DNA of 64,000 bases from Scatosoma sp048465415 (GCA_048465415.1 DBFWLO010000002.1:1-64000), one strand, 5' to 3'. Numbered from the stretch's first letter, positions 15,598 through 24,549 are shown. Notes: a model not told the origin generated them from the sequence alone. Made by a program: numbers and translations.

Positions 15598-17487
15598 TCA
15601 CCTCACGCTTTCGTACCATTGATTGACCTGATGTAAGACCGCCGAACCTCCGTTGGCGTCGTACGTTTTGACGAAATCGTCCCAGCCGTTCAAACTGTTC
15701 TCCCCCGTGATCACTTTGAGGAAATATTGCTTCATCGACGAATCGAGATATTCGCCGTAATTTTGCATTGCCGGCGTCTTGATGCCGTAAAAAACGTCCC
15801 TTTTGACCGGTTTTGCGCCCGAAGAAAGCTCGGATACATACGCATAGCCGCCCCGTTCGCTGATCGCCTGCTCGTAGATCCCGAAACCGCTCTTTTCCAC
15901 TTTGCTCATCTGCCGCGTCGTCTTGCCCGCGCGCACCGCCTGCATATACGGATAACCGTATTTAAAACCGTTGTCGCGTTCCCGTTTGAGCAATTTATTG
16001 AAAATTTCTCCGTATTGTCCGTTCTCGATCTCCCGATAGTACGCGTTCCAGTCGAAGGCGCTTCCGTTCATTTCGGCGAGCTTCGCGTCGGAGATGCGGA
16101 ACCCCGCTTCATAGAGCTCGTCGAACACCTGGTTTACCCGAACGTACGACTGCATGGAATAGGGCGTATACCAGACCTTCGCGGGCACCCAGCTATAAAA
16201 GAAGCCGCCCTCCGGCGTCGCCAGGGAACCGTATTTCTCCTGCGCGTCGTCGCTGTAAAACATATCGTAAAAAAGATTGATGAGTTTGGCGAGCGCTTCG
16301 GGATGTTTGAAGCTGCGCGAAACCATGGTATAGCTTTGCAGCCGCAAAGTATCCGCGACGGGGACGGACGCGGCGCCGTTTCTCGGCGGCAGTTCGATGC
16401 TCACCCACGAAGCGTCGGGCGTATACTCGTTCGTCACCGAACTCTGCAAAGGGTAAGTCGCCGCGTGCCACATGCCCGAGACGATGCCGACCTTGCCGGC
16501 GATGACGTCGTTGCTCACTTTGGCGTCGGTATGCGTATAAAATTCTTTGGCGATAAGCCCCTCGTCATAGAGCCGATGAAGTTCCGCGAGCGCGTCCTTC
16601 ATTTCGGGGCTGGTATTGGAATCGATGATCTCCCCGTCTTTTTCAAAGAACGCATTCGGCTGTACGCCGTAGATATTGAACAGCCCCTGGGCGGTATTGT
16701 TGCCCTTGACCGCGAGTTCGCGGGTGATCCCGATGGGGGTGATATCGCTCGCCTTGATCCCCTGCGAGGCGGCGGCGATATCGGACGCTTTTGCTTTGAA
16801 AGCGCGCGCCACGTCCAAAAGCTCTTCGTAAGTCGTGGGAATCTCCTTGCCCACGATGTCCAGCCAGTCTTTGCGGATATAAAGTTTCTGCGCCGCCTCG
16901 TTGGGATTGTCGATGTTGGGAAAGGCGTAGAGCTTTCCTTCCTGCATACAGCTTTCGAGTCCCACTTTGTAAAGATCGTCGAGATAAAATTCCCGCATCT
17001 GTTCGTTGAGATACCAGAAAGTGGGCGCGATGTCGGCAATAAGTCCGGTACGGCGGAGATTTTCAAACGTCGTCGGGCTGGACGTGATGAATACGTCCGG
17101 CACCTCGTTGGCGGCGATCAGCGTGTTGAGACGGGTTTCGTAATTTTCTCCGCTGACGATGGAAACGTATTTCAGATTGATATTGAGAAATTGCAGCGCG
17201 GCGTCGTTGAACGCGTTGTGCGCAGGACCGGAAGGCGAACCGTTATAGGTGGGCGGAATGTTCCCGATGGGATCGTAGTCCGTCCCGAGCACGGTCACGG
17301 TCACCGGTTCGTCGTACCTTTTCAAGGGGGAATAGTCCGTTCCCGCGACCTGTTCGGGCAATGTTCCGGCGGGAATGTGCACATAATCTTCATAGAGCGG
17401 TTCGGGAGAGCAACCGAACGCCGCAAAAACGAACGCCGCGGCCATGCCCGCCGCAAAGACCGTTTTCAGAGATGTTCTCATTTTCAT
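15598..17487 (-). CDS. sugar ABC transporter substrate-binding lipoprotein (LplA/YtcQ type)
   Basis: 629 aa. The signal peptide ends in lipobox 'FAAFGC' (Cys ~26), so the protein is anchored on the outer face of the membrane. The mature part is the large type of family-1 solute-binding protein that accompanies LplB/YtcP permeases, with an early segment 'NLKYVSIVSGENYETRLNTL' and a middle 'IAGKVGIVSGMWHAATYPL'. The ATG at 17487 has GGAG ten bases upstream. A strong GC stem-loop sits just before it, which may stabilise this message relative to upstream genes. Confidence 0.88.
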   Translation of the reverse strand: MKMRTSLKTVFAAGMAAAFVFAAFGCSPEPLYEDYVHIPAGTLPEQVAGTDYSPLKRYDEPVTVTVLGTDYDPIGNIPPTYNGSPSGPAHNAFNDAALQFLNINLKYVSIVSGENYETRLNTLIAANEVPDVFITSSPTTFENLRRTGLIADIAPTFWYLNEQMREFYLDDLYKVGLESCMQEGKLYAFPNIDNPNEAAQKLYIRKDWLDIVGKEIPTTYEELLDVARAFKAKASDIAAASQGIKASDITPIGITRELAVKGNNTAQGLFNIYGVQPNAFFEKDGEIIDSNTSPEMKDALAELHRLYDEGLIAKEFYTHTDAKVSNDVIAGKVGIVSGMWHAATYPLQSSVTNEYTPDASWVSIELPPRNGAASVPVADTLRLQSYTMVSRSFKHPEALAKLINLFYDMFYSDDAQEKYGSLATPEGGFFYSWVPAKVWYTPYSMQSYVRVNQVFDELYEAGFRISDAKLAEMNGSAFDWNAYYREIENGQYGEIFNKLLKRERDNGFKYGYPYMQAVRAGKTTRQMSKVEKSGFGIYEQAISERGGYAYVSELSSGAKPVKRDVFYGIKTPAMQNYGEYLDSSMKQYFLKVITGENSLNGWDDFVKTYDANGGSAVLHQVNQWYESVR

Positions 17488-17516
17488 AATCCGTTTACTC
17501 CTGCGTCTTTATTTTC

Positions 17517-17542
17517 CGCGCGGGGCACGAACGCCCCGCGCG
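17517..17542. repeat. intercistronic GC stem-loop before the binding-protein gene
   Basis: CGCGCGGGGC and GCCCCGCGCG are perfect 10-base arms around a 6-base loop. There is no T run on either side, so it is more likely an mRNA processing or stabilising element than a terminator. Confidence 0.6.
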
Positions 17543-17550
17543 TGTCCTTA

Positions 17551-19086
17551 CTATTCTGCGTATAGACTGAGCTCGCTGATCCACATCAGATTGCGGCGGG
17601 CCGTCGGGCCGTAACCGGCCGGCTGAACCAGACGATAGCGGTTGGTCGGCGAGGAAACGTTAAGCGCGATCTCGCTGCGCACGGTCTCGTTTTCGATGTC
17701 TTCGAGTTTCCCGGCTTCTACCCACGCGCCGCCGATGAACGCTTCCACGCGCACGCGGCGGGAAGAATACACGCTGCCGTTGTCGAACGCCCAATCCACG
17801 ACGAGCTTTTTCGCCGCCACGACGTCTTTGAGTTCCATTTCCACCCAATGATCACCGCCGTTTTCCGCGCTCGCCCAGTTCGCCCACTGGAAACCGATGA
17901 GGTCGAAGTTGTCCGCGTTGGCCACATAGCCGTCGTTGAGCGGTTCTTTGCCATAACCGTTGAAGGAAGAATCCACCTTGATCGCCGCGCCGTTATCGAG
18001 ATAGAGCAGATTTTTCGCGGAGGTGTCGCCGTTCTGTTCGAGGCCTTCCACTTCGTCTCGCAAAGAGAGCGCTCTCTTGCCCCGCTCGCTCTTCGGACGC
18101 AGGTTGTAATCGGTGATTTCCCCGCCGAGCTCGCGTCCCTCCATCGTCAGGTAAGGAATGAAATCGAATTCCCAATCTGTATCGTAAATGATCTGCTTAT
18201 CCGCCGCAAATCCGTCGCGGGGATAATATTCCAGTCCGAATACGGGAAAATATTTCTTCTGGCGCACGGCGTTGACGATCGACACGCCCGCGGAACGGTT
18301 ATACATGAACTGCACCGAGGACTGATCGAGTACGTCGTACTTGAAAATATCCAGATTATAGTAGGTACTGAATAATTCGAACATCACTCCGTCCAAAGCC
18401 TCGTAGAGGGTGGGCACGACAGTGAAGCCGCGGTTGAGCACCATTTTGAGATCGGGAAATTCTTCGCGGATCCGCAGGATCAGATCGCACATGGCGTTGA
18501 AAGTTTCGGGGAACCGGTCCACCGAATCCACGGTATCCATGAAAATTCCGTCGTTGCCCGCATCCACCAGCCTTTGCACTTCGTTGATGACGATCTGCTG
18601 CCAGGCGGGATTCCCGGGATCGGTGTAATAGGAGCCCCAGTCCCCGTTTGGAATGGGTTTATCGTCGCTGTCGTACAGGTAATACGACGCGTACCCACCC
18701 GGGCCGAGACCGTCGCCGACGTTGAGGGAATAGTCCTCGCCGAGCGTGATATAAGCGATTGTCCACACCCCCGCGTCGGCGAATTTTTTCATTTCCTCGT
18801 CGCTCATCGCATCCCTGCCTATGATGGCCACGTCGTAATCGAGCATCGCTTCCTGGAAAGGACCGTAGTTGCAGAAATAGGAACTAACCTGATCCCACTC
18901 CCGTTTCACCCCCTTGCGATCGCTGTAATCCGCTTTCCGGCGGAACCGCTCGGGCACCACCTGAACGACCTTCTCATTTCCCGAATCCGACGCGGAATCG
19001 GAAGTAACCGCCGTTCCGCAAGCCGCCGAAAACAAGATCGCTCCGGTTAGCGACGCGAGCGCCAGTACCATAAGTTTCTTTCTCAT
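17551..19086 (-). CDS. GH114/TM1410-like secreted hydrolase lipoprotein with C-terminal discoidin-like domain
   Basis: 511 aa from the ATG at 19086 (GAGGAGG six bases upstream). The lipobox is near 'LFSAAC'. Residues ~55-330 follow the polygalactosaminidase-like barrel: 'VAIIGRDAMSDEEMKKFADA', then 'TIAYITLGEDYS', a W-G-S-Y-Y-T-D-P segment, and 'GNDGIFMDTVDSVDRF' with the likely acidic catalytic residues. The last ~150 residues resemble an F5/8-type C (CBM32-like) sandwich. Members hydrolyse alpha-1,4-galactosamine polymers such as Pel, or remain uncharacterised. It fits an operon that ends with amino-sugar enzymes. Substrate specificity is inference. Confidence 0.7.
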   Translation of the reverse strand: MRKKLMVLALASLTGAILFSAACGTAVTSDSASDSGNEKVVQVVPERFRRKADYSDRKGVKREWDQVSSYFCNYGPFQEAMLDYDVAIIGRDAMSDEEMKKFADAGVWTIAYITLGEDYSLNVGDGLGPGGYASYYLYDSDDKPIPNGDWGSYYTDPGNPAWQQIVINEVQRLVDAGNDGIFMDTVDSVDRFPETFNAMCDLILRIREEFPDLKMVLNRGFTVVPTLYEALDGVMFELFSTYYNLDIFKYDVLDQSSVQFMYNRSAGVSIVNAVRQKKYFPVFGLEYYPRDGFAADKQIIYDTDWEFDFIPYLTMEGRELGGEITDYNLRPKSERGKRALSLRDEVEGLEQNGDTSAKNLLYLDNGAAIKVDSSFNGYGKEPLNDGYVANADNFDLIGFQWANWASAENGGDHWVEMELKDVVAAKKLVVDWAFDNGSVYSSRRVRVEAFIGGAWVEAGKLEDIENETVRSEIALNVSSPTNRYRLVQPAGYGPTARRNLMWISELSLYAE

Positions 19087-19109
19087 CTTGTTCCTCCTCA
19101 ATTTGTTTT

Positions 19110-20381
19110 TTAGCAATGCGACTTTTCAAAAGTTTTCAAATCGACGGGCTCTCCGCCGCGAAGACGCGACTGCTCCGCTGCAAAGGCCATCGCATGGCTT
19201 TCCATAGAATTATCGATGGACGACGAAACGTTCTCTTCCTGGGAGCGGAACCGCCCGAAAAAGTCCGTCATCATCTGATTGTCCCCCCCGCCGTGACCGG
19301 AAAGGTCGGAGGCGAGTTTATTGACGTCGTAAACTTCCGTCTCTTCTCCGAAAGGCGTCACGCGGATCAGATTGCTCTTCTGGTCTCCCTCGATCTCGCC
19401 CAACGTACCCATGATACGAATAGATCGGTAGAGTTCGTCGGAAAACGCGGACATCGTGAGCGTCGCCGTGATTCCTTCCTCGTATTCCATTGCCACCACT
19501 TGGTGATCGACGACGTCGTTGTCGCTCGCGAACACGCATCTCCCGTACGGACCCGTGCGCAAGGCTTTTTCGAGGCTTTCCTTCGTCCCTTCCGGGGACG
19601 CGACATAACAGAACCATTTGCGTTTTTCCATCGCGTCGTCGGCAAGATAAATCCGTTTGGCGCTGTAAACGCAGGAGTCGCGGCGGGGACAGTCGAGACA
19701 GAATTCCGTCGCGTCCGCCGGACGGTGCCGGGAATTGAAAAATTTCAGCGAACCGAACGAGCTCAGCCGCTCGCATTTTTTACCGATTAAAAAATTGAGA
19801 ATGTCGAGATCGTGACAGCATTTTTGCAGAATCATCGGGCTCGAACGTTCCGCGCTGCTCCAATTTCCACGCACGAACGAATGCGCCTGGTGCCAATAGC
19901 CGACGTTTTCCACCGCGGCGATGTTGACGATCTCCCCGATCCTTCCCGAATCGATCACGTTTTTGATCGTGCCGTAAAAAGTCGTATATCTCAATACGTG
20001 GCACACCGCCACTTTGCGGCGGAGCCGCTCCGCCTCGTCGCGGATCGCCATACAGTCCTCGAAGGTGGTGGCGATCGGTTTTTCGAGAATGATGTCGTAA
20101 CCGATCCTCAGTCCCGCGAGCGCGTGGGCAAGATGCTGCTGGTCCTGCGTCGCGACGATGAGTACGTCCGCGAGTTTTTCACGCGTAAAGAGTTCCTCCG
20201 CGCTGTGAAAACAAAGTTCGTCGGGAATCTTCAAATCCTTTGCCGCAGTCTCTACTTTCGACGGATCTATATCTGCAATCGCGACTACCCGCATGAGTTC
20301 GGGATGAATTTTCTGATACTGCGCGTAGGTATGGAAGCCTCGGGGCCCCAGTCCGACGATCGCAACCGTTATTTGTTCCAT
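19110..20381 (-). CDS. Gfo/Idh/MocA-family NAD(P)-dependent oxidoreductase
   Basis: 423 aa. The N-terminal Rossmann motif is 'VAIVGLGPRGFHTYAQYQKI', with E-K-P-I-A at the nicotinamide side, then the C-terminal alpha/beta domain. An unusual cysteine cluster 'FCLDCPRRDSC' (~225) could bind a metal, as seen in some family members. It is the first gene of the amino-sugar operon, with AAAGGAG eight bases before the ATG. It probably oxidises or epimerises a sugar released from the imported oligosaccharide. A GH109-like glycosidase role is possible because that family shares the fold, but I see no decisive motif. Confidence 0.8.
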   Translation of the reverse strand: MEQITVAIVGLGPRGFHTYAQYQKIHPELMRVVAIADIDPSKVETAAKDLKIPDELCFHSAEELFTREKLADVLIVATQDQQHLAHALAGLRIGYDIILEKPIATTFEDCMAIRDEAERLRRKVAVCHVLRYTTFYGTIKNVIDSGRIGEIVNIAAVENVGYWHQAHSFVRGNWSSAERSSPMILQKCCHDLDILNFLIGKKCERLSSFGSLKFFNSRHRPADATEFCLDCPRRDSCVYSAKRIYLADDAMEKRKWFCYVASPEGTKESLEKALRTGPYGRCVFASDNDVVDHQVVAMEYEEGITATLTMSAFSDELYRSIRIMGTLGEIEGDQKSNLIRVTPFGEETEVYDVNKLASDLSGHGGGDNQMMTDFFGRFRSQEENVSSSIDNSMESHAMAFAAEQSRLRGGEPVDLKTFEKSHC

Positions 20382-20467
20382 GATCTTCTCCTTTCCGCCA
20401 TTCGGCTGCTTGGTTCCGAATCACGGCAGGCGCCGCGGGGTTCCCCCTTCCGACGCAATCTTATTCT

Positions 20468-20473
20468 ATCATA
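20468..20473 (-). promoter_or_regulatory. probable -10 of the amino-sugar operon
   Basis: The minus strand reads TATGAT ~90 bases before the oxidoreductase start, with no good -35. The proximal GCACAAT half-site (20494-20500) lies just upstream of where a -35 would be, as in AraC-activated promoters. Confidence 0.4.
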
Positions 20474-20493
20474 CCTCCCCGAATTTTGTAAAT

Positions 20494-20521
20494 GCACAAT
20501 CCTCTCATATAATAGCACAAT
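20494..20521. promoter_or_regulatory. direct repeat, candidate AraC-family operator
   Basis: GCACAAT occurs at 20494-20500 and again at 20515-20521, exactly 21 bp apart (two helical turns), in the intergenic region between the PocR-AraC gene and the operon it faces. AraC-family dimers bind direct repeats with this spacing. Confidence 0.55.
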
Positions 20522-20566
20522 TATATGAATCGTCAGTTAATTATACTTGTTTTTTGTAAAAAGGGA

Positions 20567-20595
20567 TTGACTTACGAAGCGTTTACGGGTATAAT
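20567..20595 (+). promoter_or_regulatory. consensus promoter of the PocR-AraC gene
   Basis: TTGACT, 17 bases, TATAAT. The -10 ends only six bases before the ATG at 20602, so the transcript should begin at or next to the start codon. Confidence 0.85.
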
Positions 20596-20601
20596 AGCGT
20601 T

Positions 20602-21408
20602 ATGGAACTGGTAATCGATCAAATCAAATTATACGAGATGTTGAAAGAATTCCACAAAATGACGGGGTTGAAAGTATCTTTTATCGAGAATTACGATATG
20701 CCTATCCTCGGCGTACCGGACAAAAGCTGCGAACTTTGCGCCTACAAACAGCGCGACCGGGGATTTTACTTAAAATGCCGGGAGTGCGACGATCAGGCCA
20801 ATCGTATCGCCGCTCAATCCAACGACGTATACATTTACGAATGTCACTATCATCTCGTGGAAGCGTTGCAGCCGGTGAATATGTACGGCCGTCATATCGG
20901 GTACTTTCTTTTGGGGCAGATGCTCACGGACCGGGAGAAATTCATTCGGCTGAACAATCCGACGCCCTATGAACTCTCTCTGCTCGATCAGCTCGCCTCC
21001 CCCACTCTCGACATGCTCCATTCCGCCTCGAAAATTCTCGCCTGGCTAGCCGAGTACACTGTGCTCAACAAGGACATCGATCTGATCGCGAAACAGAATT
21101 TCGCGTCGTTGGAGCGCTATATCGGGGCGCACTATTCCGAGCGCATTTCCGTAGACGATCTGTGCGACGCGTTTCATTACAGCCGCCCCACGCTGTTCGC
21201 ACGGTTCAAGAGCGAGTGCAACATGGGACCGATCGCCTATATCAACAAACTGAGGCTCGAAAAGAGCAAAGAGCTGCTATCGGAATACGACGTGAGCGAG
21301 ACCGCAAAAAGAGTCGGATTCGAGGACGCGAACTATTTTTCGCGCATTTTTAAAAAGAATACGGGCGTTTCCCCTTCCGAATACGCCAAGCGCATAAAAA
21401 GCCAATAA
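20602..21408 (+). CDS. PocR-domain AraC-family transcription regulator
   Basis: 268 aa. Residues ~5-155 form a PocR-type sensory domain with a cysteine cluster: 'KSCELCAYKQRDRGFYLKC' followed by R-E-C-D-D, which could hold a metal or small ligand. Residues ~165-268 are the double helix-turn-helix of AraC, with 'SVDDLCDAFHYSRPTLFARF' and 'GFEDANYFSRIFKKNTGVSP'. It is divergent from the amino-sugar operon and probably its activator. No ribosome binding site precedes the ATG; the promoter geometry suggests a leaderless mRNA. Confidence 0.88.
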   Translation: MELVIDQIKLYEMLKEFHKMTGLKVSFIENYDMPILGVPDKSCELCAYKQRDRGFYLKCRECDDQANRIAAQSNDVYIYECHYHLVEALQPVNMYGRHIGYFLLGQMLTDREKFIRLNNPTPYELSLLDQLASPTLDMLHSASKILAWLAEYTVLNKDIDLIAKQNFASLERYIGAHYSERISVDDLCDAFHYSRPTLFARFKSECNMGPIAYINKLRLEKSKELLSEYDVSETAKRVGFEDANYFSRIFKKNTGVSPSEYAKRIKSQ

Positions 21409-21414
21409 ACCGAA

Positions 21415-21431
21415 GCGCCGTAAAACGGCGC
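21415..21431. repeat. GC hairpin after the PocR-AraC gene
   Basis: GCGCCG and CGGCGC flank a 5-base loop seven bases past the stop, without an adjacent T run. It may serve as a weak terminator or a 3' stabiliser. Confidence 0.4.
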
Positions 21432-21536
21432 GGCGCAAATAAAAAGAACAGGCAGTTTCCGTCTCGTATAGACTTCAACCCCCGCTCTTTTTATTTTCTA
21501 TTTTTTCATTCCCTCCGACGTTCTTCTCTTGTCCGA

Positions 21537-23621
21537 CTATTCGTCTAAAACCCACACCGCGTACAATACCGTTCCCGTAGGAATAGTTTTCAGTTCTTTG
21601 GCCGGTAATGTGTTATAAAGAAGATCGTCCTTTGGATCATCAGGCTCAAACGGCGTTTTTCCGTAAACCACTTCGTCGCTTCCCTCTTCCAACGCCCAAC
21701 CCATAAACGTATATCCTTCCCGATGAGGGATTTTCACCCCCTTCTCATTCATTACTATACTGCATGGTGTATTGTCCCCTTCTATCCATACGCAAGAAAA
21801 AACATACGGCTGTCCGTCGTCGTATCCGAAGGTACATTCTTGTATTATATTGCATGCAATCGCCCAACTAATATACCCCAGACCATTCGGATCTTTCTTA
21901 TACCAGCCTTCGGGATAATTCGCGCCGACGGAAGTATAGATCGTCGCATTGTCAAACGCTCCCCCGCCAATCGTTTCGACCGATTCCGGCAACACCAACG
22001 TCAGAAAATAGCACCTATAAAACGCATCTTCCCCTATTTCCTTCACGCTCTCGGGAATAGCGAGATATTTCAATCGGGAACATTCTAAAAACGCCTCAGC
22101 GCCTATCGAAGTTACGCCGTACGGTATTTGTATCTCGCTCAGATTCCCACAGTATGCGAAGGCATTCGCCCCGATTGTTTTCAAGGTACTCGGCAGGGTT
22201 ATTTTTTCCAATTTGCTTTCGGAAAATGCGTATCTGCCGATCTTTTCCACGCCTTCGGGAACAACCAGTTCGGTTAAAGCGCCCCCGTAAAATATATAAT
22301 CTGCGATACCCGTCACATAATCGGGAATCACGCTCGTTTGGCACCCCGCCATAAGCACGTTGTCAGAGCGGCGGATTATACAGTTCCCCTCGCTTTTATA
22401 TACGGCGTTTCCCTCTTTCACGGTAAGTTCGGTAAGTTTCGGACAGTTACCCGTCATACCGAATCCGAGATATTCTACCGACGCGGGAATTTCGAGCCCC
22501 GTCAGATTTATACAGCCCGCAAACACTTCGCTCGCGCTCGAAAATTGTGTATTGCCTATTTTGCCTATTATCTTTACGCCTTCCGAAATACGAATCGAGC
22601 GCAGCGCTCCACACCGTGCAAACGCGCTTTCTTTTATCGTCTCTACGTTGCCGGGAACTACGAATTCGGTCAGTCCCGTACAAAGATTCCACGCGGATTC
22701 TTCGATCGTCTTTACGTAATCGGGAATCACGCTCGTTTTACAGCCCACGATCACCGCGTTATCGGCTTTACGTATAATACAATTCCCGTCGCTTTGGAAC
22801 GTGGCGTTTTCTTCCGCAACCGTGATAGAAGAAAGATTGCCGCATTCTCCGAAGACAAGGGAATCAATGTAGTCTACATGCCGAGGTATTGTAATTTCGC
22901 TTAATGCGGAACATCCGTAAAACATACCGTGGCTCAACCTCGTCAAAGACGCGGAAAGAGCGACGTCCGTCAGGGAAGAGCAATCTTCAAAGGCTCTGCT
23001 GCCGATCGTTCCCACAGTTCGAGAACAAAACACTCTTTTTAAATTTGTACAACCCGCAAAAGCCGAATAGCCGATCGATTTGATATTGACCGGCAAAACC
23101 ACTCCCGTTAATCCCGTGCAATTTCTAAAAGCGTTGTCCGTTATTTTTGTAATCGGTTTGCCCGCATATGTGGAAGGAATGGACAATTTTCCCTTAAGTT
23201 TGGCCGCGTCTCCCAGCCCTATTTCATACTCGGTGTTGTCGTTGATCGGACGCAACGCCCAGCCTTGCGGCATTTCCAGCGTGTATTCTATCGGCTCCGA
23301 CCACACGGAATCCTCCCGATTTTTTTGATTCCCCACCGCTTTGACTCGGATTTCATACGTTTTTGGCTCACTTATGATCACAAAAACGTCCAGACGGTTG
23401 CTTTCCGCCTCATATTCCTTTTCTCCGTTTATATCGACGCGATACCCCACGGCGTCTTCCACCGCCTCCCAAATCAACGTCTCCTCTTCCAGTCTTATAT
23501 TCGTCGGCGCGGCGAGCTCTTTCGCCTCCGCGGTTTTGCAAGCCGTAATCAGACACACGCAAGCCAGCGACGATAAAATGAGACTTATGGAAATTTTTTT
23601 CCTCAAAAAATGACTTGTCAT
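21537..23621 (-). CDS. BspA-like leucine-rich repeat lipoprotein
   Basis: 694 aa. Lipobox 'LITAC' lies near residue 27. Residues ~37-115 form a fibronectin-III-like domain ('APTNIRLEEETLIWEAVEDA'). Residues ~135-580 carry about 15 LRR_5/BspA repeats of ~23 residues (pattern I-P-x(2)-V-x(2)-I-G-x(2)-A-F-x(2)-C). Residues ~600-694 end in a Listeria-Bacteroides (InlB B-type) repeat with 'PHREGYTFMGWALEEGSD'. Such proteins are surface adhesins in gut Firmicutes and Bacteroidetes. It stands outside the sugar operons and converges with the PocR-AraC gene. Confidence 0.85.
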   Translation of the reverse strand: MTSHFLRKKISISLILSSLACVCLITACKTAEAKELAAPTNIRLEEETLIWEAVEDAVGYRVDINGEKEYEAESNRLDVFVIISEPKTYEIRVKAVGNQKNREDSVWSEPIEYTLEMPQGWALRPINDNTEYEIGLGDAAKLKGKLSIPSTYAGKPITKITDNAFRNCTGLTGVVLPVNIKSIGYSAFAGCTNLKRVFCSRTVGTIGSRAFEDCSSLTDVALSASLTRLSHGMFYGCSALSEITIPRHVDYIDSLVFGECGNLSSITVAEENATFQSDGNCIIRKADNAVIVGCKTSVIPDYVKTIEESAWNLCTGLTEFVVPGNVETIKESAFARCGALRSIRISEGVKIIGKIGNTQFSSASEVFAGCINLTGLEIPASVEYLGFGMTGNCPKLTELTVKEGNAVYKSEGNCIIRRSDNVLMAGCQTSVIPDYVTGIADYIFYGGALTELVVPEGVEKIGRYAFSESKLEKITLPSTLKTIGANAFAYCGNLSEIQIPYGVTSIGAEAFLECSRLKYLAIPESVKEIGEDAFYRCYFLTLVLPESVETIGGGAFDNATIYTSVGANYPEGWYKKDPNGLGYISWAIACNIIQECTFGYDDGQPYVFSCVWIEGDNTPCSIVMNEKGVKIPHREGYTFMGWALEEGSDEVVYGKTPFEPDDPKDDLLYNTLPAKELKTIPTGTVLYAVWVLDE

Positions 23622-23719
23622 ATTCCTCCGCTCTCTTATAATATTATTTCTGAAACATTCGCGGCTGTTTTCACAACAACAGCCGCAAACGTTTGCCCTA
23701 TGAAGAAAGTGTTAATGAT

Positions 23720-24306
23720 TTAATAATTCCACTGAAAATAATAATCGTGATTTTCTTGATCCATATAAATTTGCCAACCTTCCACATAAAAATTGCCGTT
23801 TCCTCTTAAATCCTGCATCCAGCCGTCGGAACCGAACGAAACCGCCTTATGCGTCACGATGCATCTGCCCGACCAATTATCGTAAACGCTCATCTCTTCA
23901 TTGTTCAAAAAGTCGGACAGGATATCGAAAATATCCGTCGCTTCCCCCGCCGTATATACATAGGAATTTCCATATTCGTCGAATGCATAATCCGCCGCAT
24001 CATAAATGTAAACGGGAAACTCCATGTCCCTGGTTTCATGGATTTCAACCATAAGCCGTATCCAATCGTAGGAATATGCTTCGCCTGCGGCCGTCGTACC
24101 TATCGCATAAACAGGATTCGAGTGGGTGGACAAAAAAAGATTCAAATCTAGAGAGTGCCGGAAGGATCGGCGCGAGGGAAATCGCCGTCGTTCGAAGCGT
24201 CCGCCAACGCCGTTTTTACCCCTAATGACGATATCATACAAGCGAGTACGAGTAAAATTGATATGGAAATGGAAAGCCATAAATTTTTTGTTTTGTTTTT
24301 TATCAT
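23720..24306 (-). pseudogene. exported protein gene split by a frameshift
   Basis: From the ATG at 24306 (AGGGG eight bases upstream) the first frame encodes a signal peptide ('KNLWLSISISILLVLACMIS'), a short mature segment, then TAG at 24150-24148. The rest of a sensible protein (Tyr/Asp-rich, 'VYIYDAADYAFDEYGNSYVY', ending 'YMDQENHDYYFQWNY') continues in another frame overlapping by one base. The stretch upstream of ~24150 in the second frame is Arg-rich and not protein-like. No slippery sequence lies at the junction, so a mutation or a base-calling error is more likely than programmed shifting. Function unknown. Confidence 0.6.
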
Positions 24307-24358
24307 AATTTTCCCCTTTTGTATTGAAAACGCAATATTTTATTGGTAAAATGGTGTT

Positions 24359-24379
24359 CTATTTAATAAACCGGTACAT
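24359..24379 (-). other. possible six-residue leader ORF
   Basis: ATG followed by five codons and TAG (MYRFIK), preceded by AGAGGTG seven bases upstream. It lies in the leader of the frameshifted exported-protein gene. No stem-loop ties it to regulation. Confidence 0.25.
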
Positions 24380-24461
24380 TGGATTCACCTCTTTCGATTA
24401 AAACACGTTATATCGCTTATCCTTTCTATATTTTTCACTGTCTGTCGATTTTGTCAACTTT

Positions 24462-24490
24462 ATTATATCACTTTCTTATAAAGATTGCAA
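24462..24490 (-). promoter_or_regulatory. sigma-A promoter of the split exported-protein gene
   Basis: The minus strand reads TTGCAA, 17 bases, TATAAT, about 155 bases before the ATG at 24306. Confidence 0.65.
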
Positions 24491-24549
24491 TACATTTTTA
24501 AAAATCGCAATTATTTAACTATTTCTCTAAAAGCCGCGTTCTTTCAACA

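Noticed and set aside
19110..20381. Calling the Gfo/Idh/MocA protein a GH109 glycosidase
   Set aside because: Fold alone is not enough and the distinguishing GH109 motifs could not be confirmed by eye.
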